Assembly (NCBI GenBank): GCA_009778535.1
Contig: WRJP01000056.1
Location: forward strand, 1-10,482
Direction of reading: 5' to 3'
DNA from: Propionibacteriaceae bacterium
Lineage (GTDB): Bacteria; Actinomycetota; Actinomycetes; Propionibacteriales; Propionibacteriaceae
DNA length: 10,482 bases
This document shows positions 5,938 through 10,482 of the stretch, one piece after another. A model generated the notes under the pieces. The model had not been told where the DNA came from and searched no databases. It saw only the letters and a list, made by a program, of their open reading frames with translations. The translations under genes and the position numbers were made by a program. Position 1 is the first letter of the stretch. Each line of letters opens with the position of its first letter.

Positions 5938-5983
5938 TAAAGGCTAGTTGCAGCAAAGCCGTCAGATTGGATTACAGCCGAAG

Positions 5984-6010
5984 CTGTGGATAGGAAAAAG
6001 TTATCCACAG
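5984..6010. repeat. Perfect inverted repeat of two DnaA-box-like arms upstream of comEA
   Basis: The arms CTGTGGATA (5984-5992) and TATCCACAG (6002-6010) are exact inverted repeats separated by 9 nt. The right arm contains the consensus DnaA box TTATCCACA (6001-6009). The left arm, read on the minus strand, gives CTATCCACA, one mismatch from consensus. The site lies 52 nt before the comEA start and 47 nt after the stop of the Nudix-like regulator gene. It may be a DnaA-binding site, an operator for the neighbouring regulator, or a hairpin at the end of that transcript; no T-run follows, which argues against a terminator. Confidence 0.6.
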
Positions 6011-6023
6011 ATCACAAGATTAA

Positions 6024-6056
6024 GCGACACTTTTAGTCGCAGCTTTGCAATATGAC
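6024..6056 (+). promoter_or_regulatory. Candidate comEA promoter with overlapping hairpin
   Basis: TATGAC (6051-6056) lies 5 nt before the GTG start, consistent with a leaderless transcript. A short inverted repeat, GCGAC (6024-6028) and GTCGC (6036-6040) with a 7-nt loop, covers the place where the -35 should be and could be an operator. Both parts are weak alone. Confidence 0.35.
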
Positions 6057-6061
6057 TAGGT

Positions 6062-6904
6062 GTGAACACACCCATTAATGACTCCTACGCGATTCGAGAT
6101 CGTCTTGCTCCGCTTTTCGAGCAACCGGCGAGGCGTTTCGTTGGAGAGCAGTCTGAGCAAACGTCCCTTTTTCAAGCTGGTTTTACTTCCGAGTTGAATG
6201 ATGCCTCAGATTTACACTTGACGGCCGTTTCGGCAGGCAGCACACCACAAAACTTTCAGCCATCGCGTGCTGGGGTCGCCAAGATTGCTGAGAATGCTTG
6301 GGCTTTCACCAAAAGCCATCTGGTAGGGGTGGGGACGGTGCTGCTAGCTGGATGTCTGTGGGCGGGTTATTCAATCTCGCAGGCGCAGTCGGTGGAAGTG
6401 CCAGTAGGGACACCCACGGTTGTCGCTACCCCTATTGCCATTCCAACTCCGACTCCAACACCAACTCCAGAAATCGCGGTGCACGTCATTGGCGCGGTTA
6501 AATCGCCTGGAGTTGTAAAAGTAAAACAAGGTTCCAGAGTGAGTGATGTTATACAAGCTGCGGGAGGGCTGGCTGCCAACGGCGACCTTGCAGAGTTGAA
6601 CCTTGCGGCTTTAGTAGTTGACGGTTCGCAGATTGTTGTTGGGACGACAGACTCCCCCAGAGGAGAAATCCGGTATAGCTCCGCTGGCGGCCAAGCTGTA
6701 GGCGGTAATGAAGTGAAAGTGTCACTGAATGCGGCCACTGCCGCCCAACTTGAAACTTTGCCAGGAATCGGGCCAGTGACGGCGGCTCGGATCGTGGCTT
6801 GGCGCGAAGCTAACCAGCGCTTTTCGGAGTTAGAGGAGTTGCAAGAGGTATCCGGAATCGGCCCTAAAACCTATGCAGCCCTGCTGCAATACCTGCAACT
6901 TTAG
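6062..6904 (+). CDS. comEA: ComEA-family DNA receptor for competence
   Basis: A 280-residue membrane-anchored DNA-binding protein that captures double-stranded DNA outside the membrane and passes it to ComEC. A cytoplasmic N-terminus of about 85 residues precedes one transmembrane segment (about 87-104, LVGVGTVLLAGCLWAGYS). Then come a Pro/Thr linker (about 117-136, with a TP run), an SLBB domain (about 138-194, starting IAVHVIGAVKSPGVVKV) and a C-terminal helix-hairpin-helix DNA-binding domain (about 218-280). The two hairpin motifs are LPGIGPVTAARI (233-244) and VSGIGPKTYAAL (263-274). This SLBB plus HhH order is the usual Gram-positive ComEA form; the N-terminus is long. The GTG at 6062 is the start that fits the -10 hexamer just upstream. 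comEC follows after 6 nt, so the two are surely co-transcribed. Confidence 0.95.
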   Translation: MNTPINDSYAIRDRLAPLFEQPARRFVGEQSEQTSLFQAGFTSELNDASDLHLTAVSAGSTPQNFQPSRAGVAKIAENAWAFTKSHLVGVGTVLLAGCLWAGYSISQAQSVEVPVGTPTVVATPIAIPTPTPTPTPEIAVHVIGAVKSPGVVKVKQGSRVSDVIQAAGGLAANGDLAELNLAALVVDGSQIVVGTTDSPRGEIRYSSAGGQAVGGNEVKVSLNAATAAQLETLPGIGPVTAARIVAWREANQRFSELEELQEVSGIGPKTYAALLQYLQL

Positions 6905-6910
6905 GCAGCC

Positions 6911-9223
6911 ATGGATATTCACGCGTCGGTAGCAGCTAAGTTGGATTATCGCCCGATTATTTTGGCTGCTGCGGCCTGGGGCAGTACTTGGATTGCCAGC
7001 GACAGGGTGCCAGCTACCGCCTTCATCGTTGCAGGAATTGGCCTTTTGATTCTGCTGCTTTCATGGGGTCGGCAACGCTGGTTACTTGCAGCTGCTGGTG
7101 CGATCATCCTAGTCATGGCGAGTTGTACTGGACTGCGTAACTGGGTACAAGACTTATCTCCCATAAACGGGTGGGCAGCCGAGAATGCAGTGGTGAAAAT
7201 TGTCGCTGTAACTGGCGGAGGCAAGTTGGGTGAAGCTACATACGGGCAGTGGTGGCAAACAACAGCATGGGTGCATCAGGCGCAAGCCCGCGGAGAAAAA
7301 TGGGAAACCAATGTCCCCGTACGACTGGTCGTGGGTGGAGAGTTAGTCTCAGATTGGGTGGCGGTACGTCCTGGTACGACGGTTCAGACCCGAGTCATGT
7401 TGACGAAAACGCTAGAGCCGGAGTCAAACGTCGCTGTAGCCCGCGCCAGGGAACCACCAGAAATCCTTGCAGAGCCGAGTTTCGTTGATGCCCTGGTAGA
7501 ACGATTTCGTGAGGGGCTGCGTGATGCGGCGAGCGGACTTTCCCCAGCTCCAAGAGCGTTGGTGCCTGCTCTCGTGTTGGGCGACACCTCGGCAATGACT
7601 CCGGTTCAACGTGAACAATTTATTGCTACAGGGCTGACACATCTGGTTGCTGTCTCTGGGACACATCTGAGCATTCTGCTTGGGTTCGCCGCATATGGGT
7701 TGGGAAGCATTGGGATAAGGGGCTGGTGGCGGCGGGCTTTGATGCTGGTAGTTGTGTTGTTCTTTGTCTTGCTGTGCAGAGCTGGCCCATCGCTGTTGCG
7801 TGCAGCCGCAATGGGAACAGTTGGACTTGTCGGATTAGGTTATTCGCAAAAGAGCCAAGCACTGCGGTATCTGGCATGGACGATCATTGGTTTGCTGTTC
7901 ATCGATCCGTGGCTTTGCAGGTCGGTTGGTTTTGCGTTATCCGTTGCGGCAACCGCAGGGATTGTGCTTTGGGCAGAACCTTGGTCACAAAGGTTGAAAC
8001 GATTCTTGCCGGGTTGGTTAGCTGTTGTTGTCTGTGTCCCACTTGCAGCGCAATTGGCCACTCAGCCGCTAATCACCGCAATCTCACACCAGGTCAGCTT
8101 GGTCGGTGTCATAGCAAATATGATTTCGGTGCCTTTGGTAGCGCCAGCGATGGCGTTGGGTTTTGCAGCTTTGGTGACTGCTGCAATCAGCCCGTTGATC
8201 GCGGAAGTGTTAGCCACGATGGCTGGTTGGTTCGCACAAGGCTTGTGTTGGATTGGTGAGTATGGGAGCAGTCTGCCAGGGGCAACACTGGGTTGGTCGG
8301 TCGATCCGTTCGCTATTGCGTTGGTGGCTTGCATCAGCCTTGGCATTGCGCTCGTCATTCCAGCATTACTGTCATATAGACTCTTGGCGGGAGCCTGCGC
8401 TTTGGCATTGGTATTTTCACTGCTGCATCCATTTCCGATTCCAGGTTGGCCGCCGCAGCAGTGGGCAATGGTTAGTTGTGCTGTCGGACAGGGAGACGCC
8501 ACAGTGTTCAACGCAGGAGACGGACACGCACTGTTGATTGACGCTGGTCCTGAACCGAAAGCGCTGGATTCCTGTCTGCGGCAGCTTGGAATTCGGCATG
8601 TCGTGGCCGTTTTGACTCACCTGCATGCAGATCACATCGGGGGATTACCTGCGCTGCGCAATAGTAGAAAGCTCAACACTCTCATCGCAGCTGAGGTGAA
8701 CCAAATCGAGAGCGCATGGAAACAGCAAGTTGAGCTTGGTTCAGTGCGGTTCATCACGGCTGCTTCAGGTATGCATTTGGTCTTTGGGCAGGTGAGTTTG
8801 CAGGTGATTGCTTTGAAGCCTAGTCCGGCATACTCGCTGGGAGCGCTGGGCGAACCAGGGGATGACGACGCCGCAGTCGAGAATGATTCTTCACTGGTGT
8901 TGCGGGTTGAGACCGCAGGTCTGTCAGTTATCGTTGGTGGCGATATCGAGGAAGCTGGACAGCGGAATGCGCTGGTTTCTAATCAGCTAAAGGCTGATGT
9001 GTTGCTGGTTCCGCACCACGGGTCAGCAAGGTTCATCCCGAGGTTTTTTGATGCTGTAAATCCTGCACTTGCACTCATCAGCGTCGGTAAAAATAGCTAT
9101 GGGCATCCTTCTGCGTCAGTTTTGAATCAGCTTGCAGGGATACCCACGTATCGCACAGATCAGGATGGGTCGATAGCAGTACGCAAGAACGGAACTGACT
9201 TGGAGGTAACGATGTCACACTGA
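6911..9223 (+). CDS. comEC: ComEC/Rec2 DNA-uptake channel with metallo-beta-lactamase-fold domain
   Basis: A 770-residue polytopic membrane protein that forms the channel for single-stranded DNA during transformation. Hydrophobic segments within the first ~70 residues and a soluble OB-like region (about 90-180) precede the competence domain. That domain has the family signature GLTHLVAVSGTHLS at 241-254 and many membrane spans up to about 515. The C-terminal metallo-beta-lactamase-like nuclease domain (about 518-770) carries HLHADH at 570-575, D678 in GGDIEE, the PHHGS motif at 701-705 and H732 in YGHPS, so the metal site appears complete. One oddity: the usual DVGQGDA motif reads AVGQGDA (A524-A530), losing the first aspartate. 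The length is typical. The ATG at 6911 lies 6 nt after the comEA stop with a weak TAGG ahead of it, suggesting translational coupling. Confidence 0.96.
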   Translation: MDIHASVAAKLDYRPIILAAAAWGSTWIASDRVPATAFIVAGIGLLILLLSWGRQRWLLAAAGAIILVMASCTGLRNWVQDLSPINGWAAENAVVKIVAVTGGGKLGEATYGQWWQTTAWVHQAQARGEKWETNVPVRLVVGGELVSDWVAVRPGTTVQTRVMLTKTLEPESNVAVARAREPPEILAEPSFVDALVERFREGLRDAASGLSPAPRALVPALVLGDTSAMTPVQREQFIATGLTHLVAVSGTHLSILLGFAAYGLGSIGIRGWWRRALMLVVVLFFVLLCRAGPSLLRAAAMGTVGLVGLGYSQKSQALRYLAWTIIGLLFIDPWLCRSVGFALSVAATAGIVLWAEPWSQRLKRFLPGWLAVVVCVPLAAQLATQPLITAISHQVSLVGVIANMISVPLVAPAMALGFAALVTAAISPLIAEVLATMAGWFAQGLCWIGEYGSSLPGATLGWSVDPFAIALVACISLGIALVIPALLSYRLLAGACALALVFSLLHPFPIPGWPPQQWAMVSCAVGQGDATVFNAGDGHALLIDAGPEPKALDSCLRQLGIRHVVAVLTHLHADHIGGLPALRNSRKLNTLIAAEVNQIESAWKQQVELGSVRFITAASGMHLVFGQVSLQVIALKPSPAYSLGALGEPGDDDAAVENDSSLVLRVETAGLSVIVGGDIEEAGQRNALVSNQLKADVLLVPHHGSARFIPRFFDAVNPALALISVGKNSYGHPSASVLNQLAGIPTYRTDQDGSIAVRKNGTDLEVTMSH

Positions 9224-9231
9224 GCGTTCGT

Positions 9232-9269
9232 TCGCGGAGATATTCCGGGGGTGCGGCGTATGTCCGCGA
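9232..9269. repeat. Inverted repeat between comEC and holA
   Basis: TCGCGGA (9232-9238) and TCCGCGA (9263-9269) are exact 7-nt inverted repeats with a 24-nt loop. They lie in the 65-nt gap between comEC and holA and cover the expected -35 region of the holA promoter. They could form a hairpin ending or attenuating the com transcript (no T-run follows), or serve as an operator. Confidence 0.4.
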
Positions 9270-9276
9270 TTCCAAA

Positions 9277-9282
9277 TAGACT
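9277..9282 (+). promoter_or_regulatory. Candidate -10 element of holA (leaderless)
   Basis: TAGACT ends 6 nt before the ATG of holA, with no ribosome binding site between them. It is identical in sequence and spacing to the element before the antitoxin gene at 1795-1800, which supports both. Confidence 0.5.
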
Positions 9283-9288
9283 ACTCGC

Positions 9289-10266
9289 ATGAAAAATCAG
9301 GGGAGCTTTGGGCAGACGCTTCTAATTGTAGGCGCTGAGTCATTTCTTGCCGAAAGAGCCGCTGCTGAGTTTATTGACCGAACCCTGTCAGAACACCCAG
9401 ATACCGACGTTCGGCAAGTACGCGGCGCTGAGCTTTCAGCTGGAGTCTTGACGGAAATGGCTGGCGGGTCGCTGTTTTCTAGCTGGGTGACCTTAGTGGT
9501 GCATGATATTTCTGCGCTGCCGAGCGGTCTTTCAGATCAACTCGCTGATTTGGTTGCGAATCCTGGGTCGGAGTTGGCGTTGGCGCTTTTGCATCCGGGC
9601 GGAGTGAAAGGCAAGGCGCTTTTAGATCGAATAAAAAAGTCTAACCCGATGGTCGTCGAAGCTTTGCCGGTTAAGCCTTGGGATTTGCCCAAATTCGCTG
9701 TCATGGAAGCGAAACGCTTAAAAGGAAGAACAGACGAGTCGGCGGCATCCGCTTTGATTGAAGCTGTTGGCTCAGACCTGCGCACTATCACCTCAGCTCT
9801 ACGCCAGTTAATTGATGACTCGACAGACGGTCTTGTTTCGGAAACGCAGGTGCGCACATATTTTTCCGGTCGTGCGGAGGCCACCATTTACGCGATTACA
9901 AATGATGCCATGAATGGAAGAACCAGCCAAGCGCTGGGAAAGCTGCGTTGGGCATTAGTCACAGGGGTGGAGCCACCCCGCATCACCGCTTCGTTCGCCT
10001 ACTCCTTGCGACATCTTGGGAAGTATTTAGACGCTGCCGACCCCTATATCAGTGATGTCGATTTAGCTCGTGAGATCGGGGTTTCTCCGAGAGCAGTAAA
10101 GGAATTGACGAGGCAAGCACGAGACTGGCGCGAATCGGGAGTGGCTGCGGCGATAAAGGCAGTAGCTATTGCTGATGCCAAGGTGAAGGGTGCGGCGACT
10201 AACCCTGGTTTTGCGCTGGAGCAGTTGGTGATGCGAGTGAGTGGGTTACGGCAGCAGCGATCTTAG
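9289..10266 (+). CDS. holA: DNA polymerase III subunit delta
   Basis: The delta subunit of the clamp loader, which opens the beta sliding clamp so that it can be placed on DNA at the replication fork. The 325-residue length is normal. The degenerate nucleotide-fold start is visible (LLIVGAESFLAERAA, about 11-25), followed by the domain I pattern with strands around WVTLVVHDIS (66-75) and LALALLHPG (95-103). The middle domain has VEALPVKPWDLPKFAVMEAK (122-141) and AVGSDLRTITSALRQLI (about 163-179), both characteristic of delta. The C-terminal collar domain includes FAYSLRHLGKYL near 241-252. Position after comEC and facing rpsT is the standard order in actinobacteria and many Gram-positive bacteria. 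A hairpin and its own -10 hexamer suggest it can be transcribed independently of the com genes. Confidence 0.95.
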   Translation: MKNQGSFGQTLLIVGAESFLAERAAAEFIDRTLSEHPDTDVRQVRGAELSAGVLTEMAGGSLFSSWVTLVVHDISALPSGLSDQLADLVANPGSELALALLHPGGVKGKALLDRIKKSNPMVVEALPVKPWDLPKFAVMEAKRLKGRTDESAASALIEAVGSDLRTITSALRQLIDDSTDGLVSETQVRTYFSGRAEATIYAITNDAMNGRTSQALGKLRWALVTGVEPPRITASFAYSLRHLGKYLDAADPYISDVDLAREIGVSPRAVKELTRQARDWRESGVAAAIKAVAIADAKVKGAATNPGFALEQLVMRVSGLRQQRS

Positions 10267-10331
10267 AGAGCAACTGGTTAATACTCGCACCGAAACAAGA
10301 GGTGTCGCGCCTGGTTGTGGTACGGCGCCAG

Positions 10332-10482
10332 TTACAGGGAGGCCGCTTTGGAAGCGATTGCTGATTTACGGTTAGCGGCCTGATTCGCGTGGATTACGCC
10401 CTTGGATGCCGCCTTGTCGAGGGCTCGGGTTGCGGCTCGCGCCAGTTCTTGAGCTTTTTCTGTTTCACCGGCTGCGGCAGCT
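10332..10482 (-). CDS. rpsT: 30S ribosomal protein S20, C-terminal part (runs off right edge)
   Basis: Only the last 49 codons and the stop are in the window. The protein binds 16S rRNA and helps assemble the small ribosomal subunit. The visible sequence is alanine- and lysine-rich and helical, and includes the S20 hallmark KGVIHANQAANRKS followed by AIASKAASL and the stop. It converges on holA across a 65-nt gap, a common arrangement. No clear bidirectional terminator is visible in that gap; only short GCGCC/GGCGC and CACC/GGTG pairs without T-runs are present. Confidence 0.95.
   Translation of the reverse strand, partial: AAAAGETEKAQELARAATRALDKAASKGVIHANQAANRKSAIASKAASL

Noticed and set aside
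5984..6010. Replication origin
   Set aside because: Only two or three DnaA boxes, no AT-rich unwinding region and no dnaA/dnaN genes nearby; regulation is a better explanation.
5953..6048. GCAAAGC/GCTTTGC inverted repeat flanking the comEA upstream region
   Set aside because: Seven bases separated by 82 nt, with no extension of the arms; likely chance.
6442..6471. Short tandem-like CCAACTCC/CCAACACC repeats
   Set aside because: They encode the Pro/Thr linker of ComEA; too short and imperfect to be a CRISPR array or an independent repeat element.
10267..10331. Possible bidirectional terminator between holA and rpsT
   Set aside because: Only 4-5 bp stems (GCGCC/GGCGC and CACC/GGTG) without T-runs on either strand.

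Overview
The window is a chromosomal segment from an actinobacterium (Actinomycetota) of moderate G+C, probably an Actinomycetales-type lineage. I infer this from the gene order comEA-comEC-holA facing rpsT, from a DUF4192 protein, from the style of the LeuRS and of the Phd/RelE pair, and from many start codons that have a -10-like hexamer rather than a Shine-Dalgarno sequence just upstream. The genus cannot be fixed from the sequence alone.

Layout, left to right. (1) 1-1661, minus strand: the N-terminal part of leucyl-tRNA synthetase, running off the left edge. (2) 1807-2339, plus strand: a compact Phd/YefM antitoxin and RelE/ParE toxin operon with overlapping genes and a perfect 12-bp palindrome over the antitoxin start. 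(3) 4278 down to 2453, minus strand: a DUF4192 protein, then a 167-residue protein with a bacterial EndoU RNase toxin domain, then a small acidic helical protein likely to be its immunity partner, ending at a possible terminator that faces the RelE gene. (4) 4410-5937, plus strand: a single-pass membrane protein of unknown function and a Nudix-fold/winged-helix protein of the NrtR/COG4111 kind whose Nudix box looks catalytically dead. (5) 6062-10266, plus strand: comEA, comEC and holA. (6) From the right edge down to 10332, minus strand: the C-terminal part of ribosomal protein S20.

How the genes fit together. leuS, holA and rpsT are housekeeping genes for translation and replication. comEA and comEC form the DNA receptor and inner-membrane channel for DNA uptake. 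Between leuS and comEA lies an accessory block with two different RNA-cutting toxin modules set back to back: a classical type II toxin-antitoxin pair, and an apparently orphan EndoU toxin/immunity cassette with no visible secretion or delivery domain. This second pair is the most interesting part of the window. Regulatory features worth attention are consensus DnaA boxes in two intergenic regions, one of them a perfect inverted repeat ahead of comEA, and a recurring -10 hexamer placed 5-7 nt before start codons, which suggests widespread leaderless transcription. No intergenic stretch exceeds 300 bases, and I see no tRNA, rRNA, CRISPR array or insertion sequence.
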